DNA of 21,074 bases from JAXGPP01 sp964436865 (GCA_964436865.1 CAYTFK010000090.1:1-21074), one strand, 5' to 3'. Shown: positions 6,410-14,293, numbered from the stretch's first letter. Numbers and translations are program-made. Notes: generated by a model not told the origin, from the letters alone.

Positions 6410-7114
6410 ATGTCAAACCGTGCCCGCCTGGCGGTCGTACCGCTGCTGTTGTCGGCCGCTCTCGCCCTTGCGGCGGATCAACCTCCCGATTCCGCTCCAA
6501 TTAACCTGACGGTGTGGGTGCCTGCGGGCGCCGAACTGGAACTTCAGGGCGCGAAGATGCCGGTTACTGGCGGCGTATGCCGAGCCGTGTCGCCGCCGAT
6601 GCGCGTCGGCTGCGAGTACATTTATCGGCTCAAGGCGACGTGGACCGAGGGCTCGCGGCCCTGCAGTACCGAGCGCGAGGTCCGGGTGCGGGCTGGTGAA
6701 CCAATCGTCGTCGATTTGCGCCCCGACGACCTCACTGCCGAGGAGCGACAGGTACTCGAATGGACCAACGCGGAGCGCGCCCGCCTGGGACTGCCCCCCC
6801 TGCGGTGTAATCGCAGTCTGAACCTTGCTGCCCGGCGGCACGCCGAGAACATGGCTCGCCGCAACCTGTTGAGCCACGTGCTCGACGGACTCTCGGTAAC
6901 CGACCGGATCAGCGCAGTGGGCTATCGCTGGTTCGCCGCGGGGGAGAATTGCGCCCAGGGGCAATCGACACCGCGCGACGCCGTTCGGAGTTGGATGCAG
7001 TCACCCGGCCACCGGCAGAACATCCTGAATGCGAACTATCTTGAGATCGGCATCGGCATTGCCGTCAGCCGTGGCGGCGAGAAGTTTTTCGCCCAGGTAT
7101 TTGCCCGGCCCTAG
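6410..7114 (+). CDS. Secreted protein with TIGR03000-like domain and CAP (SCP/YkwD) domain
   Basis: This is a 234-residue exported protein. A signal peptide (about 1-22, cleavage near ALAADQ) is followed by a domain resembling the planctomycete TIGR03000 repeat (about 31-103). Its features are an ITVWVPAGAELELNG-like opening, a SPPM turn, YIYRLKATW, and a final strand before DLRPDDLT. A CAP domain fills 110-232 with the expected pocket residues H144 (AARRHAENMA), E179 (AAGEN) and H201 (SPGHRQNIL). It closes with the EIGIGIA...FFAQVFA strands. CAP proteins of the YkwD type are extracellular, with roles in binding or remodelling surface components; enzyme activity is not established for most. 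The ATG at 6410 places the signal peptide at the very start. The gene converges closely (23 bases) on the arrestin-like gene. Confidence 0.86.
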   Translation: MSNRARLAVVPLLLSAALALAADQPPDSAPINLTVWVPAGAELELQGAKMPVTGGVCRAVSPPMRVGCEYIYRLKATWTEGSRPCSTEREVRVRAGEPIVVDLRPDDLTAEERQVLEWTNAERARLGLPPLRCNRSLNLAARRHAENMARRNLLSHVLDGLSVTDRISAVGYRWFAAGENCAQGQSTPRDAVRSWMQSPGHRQNILNANYLEIGIGIAVSRGGEKFFAQVFARP

Positions 7115-7137
7115 TCGATGGCGGGCAAGTTGGACCG

Positions 7138-8637
7138 CTACACCACTGCCTGCAGTTCCAGCCGGTCGTAGATAATATTCCACTTCAGCGGCACGGCGAG
7201 GATGGGCAATTGGGTGCCGGGTGAGAGCGTGTCAAGCCGCTCGTTCTCCGTCGCGGGAAACTGTACGGCGAGTTGCAGGTCCGTGCCGGCCAGGCGGCCG
7301 ATCACGGTGCGGCCGTTGCGAAACGCGTCGGAGACATAGTCGAATGTTCGGTTGACCGATTCGACGTTGAGCACCGCCTCGACTGTGTTGCCCAAAAGCC
7401 GGGATACCAGATTGGTCCGCTCCGATCCATAACGCGGCGCTTCGGCCAGTTCGCTGGCAAACGCCTCCAGCGACGCGGTCGAAGACGGTTCGCCGGCTAC
7501 CCCGGCCGGAGCTTCATACGCCTCCGGCCCGGTCGCCGAGTCGCGGTCCAGAAACGGTGAAGGACTGCTGTCCAACGAGTCAGAATCCCGGCCGAAGACC
7601 GTGTCGGCAGGCAGTGGCGGCGCGAGGACTGGAATGACTTCCGCGTATTCGGCGCGCGCCGCTGCCGGTTCCCCGTCGGGCCGCACTTCGAGAATGGTCT
7701 CCTCGACCCAATCCGGCCACCGCGGTACATCCACGCGGAGTTCAACGCTCCATTTCAGTTCGTTGTCGGTCGTCGAGAAGCTGTAGCCGGCCGTCGGCGG
7801 TACGGAGATCAGGCCAGTCAATTCCGTCAGGCGTCGGCCGGGCAATTGCATCGATGACGCGACCGGTATTCTCTGGTCGTACAGCGTGTGCGTGTGTGTG
7901 GTGCAGTTCGTGCCGCTCCCCGAGGTACAGACTTCGCGCCCGAGGACACGAGCCGTCACGCCGGAGATCTCGACCGCTTTGGGTGGCGTGATTCGCAGCC
8001 GCAAGGGAACCTCTCCACCCGGCGCCACGCGACGTTTGCCCCAATCGACAACCACCACGCCCAATTTCTGCCGCGCCAGCGACTTCTGCATGAGCTTGTA
8101 GAGCACCACCGCAGCGATGAGGCCAGGAATAATGGCGCAAGGCAGCATGATCGAGCCGAAGAAGATCATGAAAGCGACCAGAATCACCAGCGCAAACCAG
8201 CCGCCTCCCTGATTTGCCACCGTGGATTTCGCGCTCACCGCGGGGAGCCAGCCCCAGGACTGGTCTCCCGGCAGGAGCGAGTAGTCTTCCTCGTACTTCG
8301 GGTCGATGGCCCAGGGGATGTCGGCATAGATGCGGACGTAGTGATCGATGTTCAGGTACGTGCCGTGATAGGTGGGCGGCCCCGGCGGAGCGGTGAACTC
8401 GAAGGGGAATTGCTGCCGCTGGCCGGCGCGGAACTCGGCCGCTGGGAACTCCACCTTGTCCTTCGCCCCCTCCTGCCTGTTTCCCTTGCCGTGCGTTTTC
8501 CAGTAGTGCTCGATCACCACCCGGTCGCATGAGAAGTCGCGGTTGACCTCAATCGTGGCGGTGCCGCGGATCGGTTCGCCGGGTCGAAACGTTCGCTCGG
8601 GCTGCTCGAACTGGATCGCAAAATCACATTTCGACAT
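7138..8637 (-). CDS. Membrane-anchored arrestin-fold-like protein
   Basis: This is a 499-residue protein of unknown function. The first 110 residues (KCDFAIQFEQPERTFRPGEP, then IRGTATIEV and YHGTYLNIDHYVRIYADI) resemble the arrestin-like N domain seen in Spo0M-type proteins: an opening strand, a PGE turn and a conserved hydrophobic strand pattern. Two adjacent membrane helices follow at about 144-183 (GWFALVILVAFMIFFG and CAIIPGLIAAVVLY). A second beta-rich, arrestin-C-like domain comes next (about 190-320), then an acidic/serine-rich linker (345-400) and a final compact domain of about 95 residues that I do not recognise. The ATG at 8637 is chosen because GGGAGG lies eight bases upstream (8651-8646); an in-frame GTG at 8646 overlaps that site. 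The start lies inside the end of the AAA+ gene (14-base overlap), indicating translational coupling. Confidence 0.7.
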   Translation of the reverse strand: MSKCDFAIQFEQPERTFRPGEPIRGTATIEVNRDFSCDRVVIEHYWKTHGKGNRQEGAKDKVEFPAAEFRAGQRQQFPFEFTAPPGPPTYHGTYLNIDHYVRIYADIPWAIDPKYEEDYSLLPGDQSWGWLPAVSAKSTVANQGGGWFALVILVAFMIFFGSIMLPCAIIPGLIAAVVLYKLMQKSLARQKLGVVVVDWGKRRVAPGGEVPLRLRITPPKAVEISGVTARVLGREVCTSGSGTNCTTHTHTLYDQRIPVASSMQLPGRRLTELTGLISVPPTAGYSFSTTDNELKWSVELRVDVPRWPDWVEETILEVRPDGEPAAARAEYAEVIPVLAPPLPADTVFGRDSDSLDSSPSPFLDRDSATGPEAYEAPAGVAGEPSSTASLEAFASELAEAPRYGSERTNLVSRLLGNTVEAVLNVESVNRTFDYVSDAFRNGRTVIGRLAGTDLQLAVQFPATENERLDTLSPGTQLPILAVPLKWNIIYDRLELQAVV

Positions 8638-9235
8638 CGCCGCCACCTCCCGATTGGATCCACGCGTAGAGCCGATGTTCGATCGCCCGCAAGTCGGAAC
8701 CGTGATCGGCGATCAACCGTTCCGCGGTCGCTCGCGGCAGCGATGGTACCGTACCAGCACCGCGCCGCGCCAGTTCGATTCGCCGCCGGGAAATTTCCAT
8801 CAGGCGATCGGCGTTCGCTTCACCCGGACGAATCGTTGCGACTTCAAAGCCCGCGCGGACCAGTGCCGGGGTACAATCGGCCTGCCCCGCAAGCGCCAGG
8901 GATCTCCATGGCCGGAACAGGCATCGCCGCGCTCGGTATCCCAGGTACTGGGCCTCGTCGACCAGAACTGTCGCCGCTTCGGGCGGAGCGATCCGACCGG
9001 ATTCGGGCACCTGGATGAATTTGGCTTCCGGCAGATGAGCGAGCAGGGCGAGCAAATGGGTCGTCTTTCCGCGACCGCTGTCGCCGAGAAACTGCAGAGC
9101 GAATCCCGGCTTCCGCAGCCGATCCGCCCAGCACGCAACATCGGCCACGGCGACGGCTGCCCTTTGGTCGAGCGTCAGCTCGCCGAACGGGTTCCAACGC
9201 AGGTTCAGACGGGCGTAGGCCAATGCGGTCGGCAT
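8624..9235 (-). CDS. AAA+ P-loop ATPase, ExeA-like
   Basis: This is a small ATPase of about 203 residues from the ATG at 9235. It opens with a block LNLRWNPFGEL like the 'GL..NPF' signature at the start of ExeA/GspA-type AAA+ ATPases. The Walker A motif GDSGRGKTT lies near residues 51-59 and Walker B VLVDEAQ near 90-96. The end of the protein is helical and basic. It lacks the peptidoglycan-binding and membrane parts of ExeA, so the partner is probably another protein. Its stop overlaps the start of the arrestin-like membrane protein gene, so the two products very likely act together. The frame stays open upstream to a TTG at 9418, but residues encoded there look non-native and no start has a good ribosome site. 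ATGs at 9283 and 9340 are alternatives. Confidence 0.72.
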   Translation of the reverse strand: MPTALAYARLNLRWNPFGELTLDQRAAVAVADVACWADRLRKPGFALQFLGDSGRGKTTHLLALLAHLPEAKFIQVPESGRIAPPEAATVLVDEAQYLGYRARRCLFRPWRSLALAGQADCTPALVRAGFEVATIRPGEANADRLMEISRRRIELARRGAGTVPSLPRATAERLIADHGSDLRAIEHRLYAWIQSGGGGDVEM

Positions 9236-9461
9236 ACCTTGAACACCAGGTGGGGACGATTGTTGGCAATCATCATGCACCATCGACGGATCGGACCGCA
9301 AGCCATCCGGCCAGCGGCGCTGCTTCGCCCTCTGCCGCATGTCCAAGCCAGAGGCGGCGAGCTTCGCCTTGTCGGGAGGCGATAAGCATCGGAGAATGCT
9401 CAGCAGGCACCCTCCCAACGGTTAATTCGGCCGCCGGCCGCCATTATAGGAAGCGATCGCG

Positions 9462-9947
9462 ATGATCTATCTGATGAAACAGAAGCTGTTTGCCTTTGGG
9501 GACGACTTTGCCATCAAAGACGACCAGGGACGCGACGTGTTCTTCGTCGACGGCAAGGTTTGGAGCCTTGGAAATCAGCTTTCATTCCGCGATATGGCCG
9601 GCAACGAACTGGCCCACATCCGCCAGAAGCTCCTGTCGTGGGGGCCGACCTACGAGGTTTACCGCGGCGACCAGCTTCAGGCCGTGGTCAAGAAGAAGTT
9701 GTTCACGCTCCTCCGGCACCGTTTCGTGGTCGACGTCGAGGGACCCGACGATCTGGAGGCCCGCGGCGATTTTCTGGCCCACGAATACGAGTTCGACCGT
9801 GGGGACCGCCTCGCGGCGCGTGTGTCCAAGCGCTGGTTTTCGTGGACCGACACCTATGGCGTCGAGACTGCAGCCGGCGAAGATGATGTGCTGATCCTTG
9901 CCGCCACGGTGGTGATCGACATGGTGCTCCACGAAGAGCGGGACTGA
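9462..9947 (+). CDS. LURP-one-related (Tubby C-terminal-like) family protein
   Basis: This is a 161-residue protein of the LURP-one-related/YxjI family. The characteristic beginning MIYLMKQKLFAFGDDFAIKD is followed by repeated short strand motifs (DVFFVDGKVWSLGNQLSF, IRQKLLSWGPTYEVY, AVVKKKLFTLLRHRFVV). It ends in the hydrophobic helix DDVLILAATVVIDMVLHEER that fills the centre of the Tubby-like barrel. The family is thought to bind membrane lipids or act as a scaffold; the bacterial role is unknown. Length is typical. AGGAAG about nine bases upstream of the ATG serves as ribosome site. It is divergent from the AAA+ gene and only 17 bases ahead of the broken glycosyltransferase, so it was probably co-transcribed with that gene. 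Confidence 0.85.
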   Translation: MIYLMKQKLFAFGDDFAIKDDQGRDVFFVDGKVWSLGNQLSFRDMAGNELAHIRQKLLSWGPTYEVYRGDQLQAVVKKKLFTLLRHRFVVDVEGPDDLEARGDFLAHEYEFDRGDRLAARVSKRWFSWTDTYGVETAAGEDDVLILAATVVIDMVLHEERD

Positions 9948-9964
9948 CAAAGGTTTCTTGCTCG

Positions 9965-10656
9965 ATGTGGCAACAGGCACTCGTCATTCTGTCGTTAACA
10001 GCGACTGCCATGTCGCTGGGCGTGCTTGCGCTGGCGATTTCTGCGGCCCGCCGCGTCGGCGAGGCAAAGGAGCATCAGCGGACGACTCTCGCCGCGGGTG
10101 TGATCAGCGTCGTGGTCCCGGCACGGAATGAGGAATCTGATGTCGAGCGCGGCCTGTTATCGATCTTGGCGCAGGAGAACGTTGATCTTCGGGTGATTGC
10201 CGTCAATGACCATTCAACCGACCGAACGGGCGCCATTCTCGAATCGCTTGCCGCGGAAGACCATCGCTTGACGGTGATCCACGATCCGCCTCTCGAACCC
10301 GGCTGGTTTGGCAAGTGCAATGCCATGGAGCACGGCGTTGCCCTGGCGACGGGCGAGTACCTCGCCCTCTGCGATGCCGACGTGGTTCACTCTCGACGAA
10401 GTCTGGCCTCGGCGCTGGCCGAACTGCAGCGTGACGATCTGGATTTCATCAGCTACATACCGCGACTGGTATGCGAGTCCTGATGATCCTGCACGCCCGG
10501 AAGATCAACCGGTTGCGATGGACGCGAGCCGCCTTCTTTCCGCTGCTGGTTCTGCCGCTCGTCTGTTGTGGACTGCGGGCGTTGTACTACCGGTTCGCGA
10601 AAGGCTCGGTCCAGTGGCGCGGCCGGACAATCCCCCTCCAGGCACCGCGAAATTGA
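9965..10656 (+). pseudogene. Family 2 glycosyltransferase with central deletion and frameshift
   Basis: The N-terminal half is a good GT-A glycosyltransferase. It has a membrane helix (8-28), VVPARNEE (50-57), NDHSTDRT (81-88), WFGKCNAMEHG (114-124) and the metal-binding CDADV (136-140). After IPRLVCES the frame stops at TGA 10481-10483. The typical C-terminal end of these membrane glycosyltransferases (RKINRLRW, a hydrophobic helix, then VQWRGRTI) continues in another frame up to 10656. The acceptor-binding middle part, normally with an ED motif and a basic segment before the last membrane helices, is absent. Full-length relatives are roughly 350-400 residues; here about 172 plus 55-60 remain. 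It is either a real internal deletion or an assembly collapse with the junction near 10480-10500. An AAAGG lies upstream of the ATG. Confidence 0.75.
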
Positions 10657-10668
10657 GATTGGGGTGGG

Positions 10669-10704
10669 GGAAAACAGAACCGCCCCGCGGAATCGCGGGG
10701 CGGT
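10669..10704 (-). terminator. Intrinsic terminator of the HTH regulator gene
   Basis: A perfect 11-bp stem, ACCGCCCCGCG (10679-10689) with CGCGGGGCGGT (10694-10704), closes on a four-base loop. Leftward it is followed by TCTGTTTTCC (10678-10669). It starts 28 bases after the regulator's stop codon. It may also stop rightward transcripts from the glycosyltransferase gene, although no T-run follows on that side. Confidence 0.75.
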
Positions 10705-10731
10705 AGTGCGAAGCTTGGCGGCGAGGCGCGA

Positions 10732-11271
10732 TCACTCGCCCATGTCGCGGACCAGACGGAGCATGTTGCCGCAGAGCCGCCGCTCGGCGGCCTGGCCGAC
10801 CTCGTTTTGGGTACGGCGTTTGCCGACGGCATGCCACGGATTGACGTCCTTCAACTCGGGCATCAATTCGATCAACTGGTCGACCAGCACTTGCGCCATG
10901 CGGCGGATGCCGGTCTGGTGGCTCCGCTCGAGGATCGCCACGGCCGTTTTCATCAATCGCACCATCTGGGCCCGTTTCAAGACCGGCGCGGAAAGCGGTT
11001 CGTCGCTCTCGACAAGCAGTTCCAGAAGCGGCACGTCAAGCGCCGCCTGCCAGCGGTAAAGCTCGCTGAGCGGCAGATCGGACGTCTGCTCTTCCTGCTT
11101 CTTGACTTCGCTGACATCGGTGTTCAGCCGTCGCGCCAGCGTGCGGCGCGAGATCCCCTGGGTCCGGCGGACTTCCGCCAGCCGGTGCAGTGGGCGCGTC
11201 TTGCTTCGGATTCTCACTGGGGCATCGCCGCCAGTTCCCACGGAGGAGACATTGAAATCCACGATGCTCAT
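10732..11271 (-). CDS. XRE-type helix-turn-helix DNA-binding regulator
   Basis: This is a 179-residue protein with a Cro/C1-like HTH at about residues 28-88 (LHRLAEVRRTQGISRRTLAR, then RLNTDVSEVKKQEE and LSELYRWQAALDVPLLELL). A helical C-terminal region of about 90 residues follows, probably for dimerisation or partner binding. No sensor domain or metal site is visible. The ATG at 11271 has GGAGG nine bases upstream (11285-11281, minus strand). An inverted repeat at 11288-11307 lies immediately upstream of that ribosome site and is a candidate autoregulatory operator. The gene has its own terminator and is monocistronic. Regulators of this layout occur in Planctomycetota, but the target is not evident here. 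Confidence 0.8.
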   Translation of the reverse strand: MSIVDFNVSSVGTGGDAPVRIRSKTRPLHRLAEVRRTQGISRRTLARRLNTDVSEVKKQEEQTSDLPLSELYRWQAALDVPLLELLVESDEPLSAPVLKRAQMVRLMKTAVAILERSHQTGIRRMAQVLVDQLIELMPELKDVNPWHAVGKRRTQNEVGQAAERRLCGNMLRLVRDMGE

Positions 11272-11287
11272 GATTGCGACCCTCCCC

Positions 11288-11307
11288 GTTCACGTTTGTG
11301 CGTGAAC
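11288..11307. promoter_or_regulatory. Inverted repeat, candidate operator of the HTH gene
   Basis: GTTCACG (11288-11294) and CGTGAAC (11301-11307) form perfect 7-base half-sites around six bases. The repeat starts three bases upstream of the regulator's Shine-Dalgarno, between it and an AT-rich, promoter-like tract at 11308-11340. Size and symmetry fit an XRE dimer site; this is inference. Confidence 0.5.
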
Positions 11308-12089
11308 TGACACAATAATCCGGATAATAAACCCGCAATAACCAATGGTCCGGAGCGTTGACGGAGGATGCGCTGCCTCGTCAAAAGCAGTCTTGCCCGA
11401 GAAGGCTGCGATTCACCGTTCGCCCTGGAGTGGGAATGGCAAGCCGAGGGTCGTCGAGCTTCGCCTTGAAGCAAGGCCTGTCGTGCGCAGCGGATATCGG
11501 ATGGATGAAACCGCCACCTGCGGGCGCATGTCCCCAAAAAGCGAGCCCAACCACGTCTCAGCCCGGGCGGATCCGGTCGGCGTGTAGAGCGCCTGAAGAG
11601 GGACGGCGGGTCAAACCGTCGTAGGAGGGTCGAAAGACGGGCGCGACTAAAAACGAAAGAACAAGTAGTCCACCAGGATATGACGTGCACTCGCGCAACC
11701 GACCCCACACAGCCGTTGTTGCCGCTCTTCTACTCCAGCCGCTTTCCTCCGCGAATTCACCAGGTCCGCAACCGCTATATCATCCGCCTATATTGAAGCA
11801 GCGCGACGGCCGCCATACCGGGAAGCCATTGGCCTCGCAGCACAGCCCCGCACGCCGCGAACCAAAGAGGGAACGTCTCAGATTCCACACTGGCGGGGAC
11901 CTTGCCCGGAACCGCCGCCTGTTATGAGCTGACCCGCTGCGTCCGCCAAGCCAATTCAACAATTGTCTTGCCAGCCGCGCAATTTCATGCTATCCGCAAA
12001 TCCCGATTTCGCAAGTGCCACTTACGGGTGGAAAGTGGAGATTTTTCTTAGCCTGCGTCAAAATCCTTGACATGCTGCCGGCGGAAGTG
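11308..12089. other. 780-base intergenic region, no gene recognised
   Basis: An AT-rich patch (11308-11340) next to the regulator probably contains its promoter, but no clear hexamers were found. The rest has open frames whose translations are rich in Arg/Pro/Ser and lack any domain. A 33-codon frame at 11368 has GGAGG abutting its ATG with no spacing, so it is unlikely to be translated. I see no tRNA, RNase P, tmRNA or SRP signature. Degraded coding remnants or an unrecognised RNA cannot be excluded. Confidence 0.5.
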
Positions 12090-12629
12090 TCAAACGTGAA
12101 GCCGGTGCGGGTTGTGGCTGCCGAGGGGCGGCGCTGGCGAGCGGCGTGGGTCGGCAGCGGTCGACGAATTGCGGGCCATCGACTCGATCGAGCGCCGCTG
12201 GAACAGGTGAAAACCACCGTCGAGCGCCGGTTCGCCTTTTGCCCGGGCCAGAAAGTGGCTCGTGGGGGCAGGGTGATCAGGAGCCTGATGGGCGTGCCAG
12301 CGACGATGGATCTCGTCGATGCTCAGTCCTCCTCCCTCGTCACGGAGGAAGATAATCTCGCCCGAACTGTGCGAGAGTCCGGTTCGCACGGCCGCTGCAC
12401 GGCCGAGGGGCCTGGAATGCCGGACAGCCCGCACCTGGGGGTAACGGCTAGCCAGTTCGTCGGCCACTTCAATCGTCGCGTCGGTTGAGCCGTCGTCGAT
12501 AATTACCAGTTCGAAACGGCTGGTGAGGTCGGGAAGAACCTCGAGAATCCGCTGTACCAGTCCGGTCAGCGTCGACTGCGTATTGCAGACGGGAAGGAGG
12601 ACTGTCAGGGAACGTTCCAACGTGCGCAC
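12090..12629 (-). CDS. Short divergent family 2 glycosyltransferase-like protein
   Basis: From a GTG at 12629 this is 179 residues. It begins with LERSLTVLLPVCN, then FELVIIDDGSTDAT, AVRHSRPLGRAAAVRTGL and SGEIIFLRDEGGGLSIDEI, the standard nucleotide-binding half of a GT-A family 2 enzyme. The place where DxD is expected reads RDEGGG, so metal-dependent sugar transfer is doubtful. A GFHLFQRRSIESM block resembles a late GT2 motif, and a low-complexity tail follows. There are no membrane helices. The frame is open upstream to a TTG at 12794, but the extra 55 residues are Arg/Ala-rich and lack family resemblance; neither start has a clear ribosome site. It may be a regulatory, degenerate or pocket-altered transferase. 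It stands alone, divergent from hisI. Confidence 0.6.
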   Translation of the reverse strand: MRTLERSLTVLLPVCNTQSTLTGLVQRILEVLPDLTSRFELVIIDDGSTDATIEVADELASRYPQVRAVRHSRPLGRAAAVRTGLSHSSGEIIFLRDEGGGLSIDEIHRRWHAHQAPDHPAPTSHFLARAKGEPALDGGFHLFQRRSIESMARNSSTAADPRRSPAPPLGSHNPHRLHV

Positions 12630-12990
12630 CTGTTGCTGGTTCCGTGGTTGATGATGGAACTCTGCCAGCGTTCTGGTCCGGCGAGCCGGCCTCGCTCCAC
12701 CGGCCCTCGCATCCCGATCACGGGGAGTCAACAGAGGGAGTGGCAGCGAGCGAGCGCTGGTAAGTGATTCGGCCGCACCCCTTCCGCGACTCAAGAATAC
12801 CTGGCCGCTGCCAACCTCTGCCGACCTTGCCGCCAGGGGCGGTGATTCCTGTTGTAGGCGGCTGAGTGGGAGTGACGGGGGTGACGGTCGCGCGGGCTCA
12901 TCCCCTGGTCATTGCCCGCCACAGGTAGTATGCTCGTAGGGTTCTGAGCTCAACGCGAACCCCGTCCAGCGAACACCCGTCTATCTGACC

Positions 12991-13389
12991 ATGCCTGCCC
13001 TCAATTCCACTGCCGGCCCCGATTTCAGCAAGGGGGACGGCCTTATTCCGGCCATTGCCCAGGACGTCCAGACCGGCGAAGTGCTGATGATGGCCTACAT
13101 GAACGCCGAGAGCTACGCCGAAACGCTCTCCACCGGCCGAGTGGTGTACTACAGCCGCAGTCGAAAGAAGCTTTGGCGGAAGGGGGAGGAAAGCGGCAAT
13201 GTACAGCAGTTGCACGCCCTGTACATCGACTGTGACGCCGACACGATCCTGCTCCAGGTGGAGCAAATCGGCGGCGCGGCTTGCCATGAAGGCTATAAGA
13301 GCTGTTTTTTCCGCAAGGTGACGCCAGCGGGCCTCGAGGTCGTCGGCCAACGGGTCTTCGATCCACAGCAGGTGTATGGCAAGAAGTAG
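12991..13389 (+). CDS. hisI: Phosphoribosyl-AMP cyclohydrolase
   Basis: HisI hydrolyses the adenine ring of phosphoribosyl-AMP, the third step of histidine synthesis, in the cytoplasm. The 132-residue protein has the full signature: TGEVLMMAYMN (28-38), VVYYSRSRKKLWRKGEESGN (51-70), the metal-binding DCDAD (80-84) and GGAACHEGYKSCFFR (94-108). C81, C98 and C105 are the expected zinc ligands and D80/D82/D84 the magnesium ligands. It is the stand-alone HisI, without the HisE pyrophosphohydrolase domain that is fused in enterobacteria, so HisE must be elsewhere. It is the first gene of a rightward cluster; hisG starts 28 bases after it. No strong ribosome site is seen at the ATG. Confidence 0.96.
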   Translation: MPALNSTAGPDFSKGDGLIPAIAQDVQTGEVLMMAYMNAESYAETLSTGRVVYYSRSRKKLWRKGEESGNVQQLHALYIDCDADTILLQVEQIGGAACHEGYKSCFFRKVTPAGLEVVGQRVFDPQQVYGKK

Positions 13390-13417
13390 CCGCGATTTAC
13401 TTTCAGAGCAGACCGAC

Positions 13418-14293
13418 ATGTCGAAGATTCTCAAGCTTGGTATTCCTGCCGGCAGCCTCCAGGAGGCCACGGGCGAGCTGTTCCGCCGTGCCGGGTACAA
13501 GATCACGTTCAGCTCGCGGAGCTATTATCCGACCATCGATGATGACGAGATCGAGTGCCTGCTGATTCGGGCACAGGAGATGGCCCGATACGTTCAAGAC
13601 GGCGTACTGGACGCCGGCCTGACCGGGCACGATTGGGTGGTGGAAACCGGAGCCGACGTTCACGAAGTGGCCGAGTTGATGTTCTCCAAGACCAGCCGCC
13701 GACCAGTTCGCTGGGTGCTGGCGGTGCCGGAAGACTCGCCGGTCAAATCCGTCAAGGACCTCGAAGGCAAACGGATCGCGACCGAGGCGGTCGGGTTGGC
13801 GACGCGTTTCCTGCAGGAACACGGCGTCGAAGCCAAGGTCGAATTCAGTTGGGGGGCCACCGAAGTCAAGCCGCCGAAGCTGGTCGACGCGATTGTCGAG
13901 GTAACGGAGACCGGCAGTTCGCTCCGCGCCAACAACCTGCGGATCGTGGCCGAGGTGCTGCAAAGCACCACCCGTTTCATCGCCAATCGCGGGGCCTATG
14001 CCGACCCCTGGAAGAAGCAGAAGATCGACGACATTGCCCTGATGCTCAAAGGAGCTATGGCGGCGGAGGGCAAGGTAGGCCTGATGATGAATGTCCCCCG
14101 GGCCAACCTCGCCCAGGTGCTGTCGATCCTGCCGGCGCTGCTGAAGCCGACGATTGCTGACCTTTCCGATCGCGACTGGGTGGACGTGACTACGATCATT
14201 GATGAGTCAATCGTCCGCAACATCATCCCCCGCCTCAAGATGACCGGCGCGCGGGGCATCGTGGAGTATCCCCTGACCAAGATCATCGATTGA
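13418..14293 (+). CDS. hisG: ATP phosphoribosyltransferase, long form
   Basis: HisG joins ATP and PRPP in the first, feedback-controlled step of histidine synthesis. The 291-residue protein has the two periplasmic-binding-protein-like lobes: LGIPAGSLQEATGELFRRAG at the start, DAGLTGHDWVVE, and the PRPP-loop region IVEVTETGSSLRANNLRIV. A C-terminal ACT-like regulatory domain follows (VGLMMNVPRANLAQVLSILP to the end), where histidine binds. The long form works without HisZ. The ATG at 13418 is preferred because homology starts immediately there; an in-frame ATG at 13376 would overlap hisI and add 14 residues. Order hisI-hisG with short spacing indicates co-transcription. Confidence 0.96.
   Translation: MSKILKLGIPAGSLQEATGELFRRAGYKITFSSRSYYPTIDDDEIECLLIRAQEMARYVQDGVLDAGLTGHDWVVETGADVHEVAELMFSKTSRRPVRWVLAVPEDSPVKSVKDLEGKRIATEAVGLATRFLQEHGVEAKVEFSWGATEVKPPKLVDAIVEVTETGSSLRANNLRIVAEVLQSTTRFIANRGAYADPWKKQKIDDIALMLKGAMAAEGKVGLMMNVPRANLAQVLSILPALLKPTIADLSDRDWVDVTTIIDESIVRNIIPRLKMTGARGIVEYPLTKIID

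Noticed and set aside
11368..11469. 33-codon frame after GGAGG in the large intergenic region
   Set aside because: The ribosome site touches the ATG with no spacing, and the product has no protein-like pattern.
12067..12093. TTGACA/TGTCAA inverted repeat at the end of the GT2-like gene
   Set aside because: A 6-base stem with a 15-base loop and only a short T-run beyond; too weak to call a terminator.
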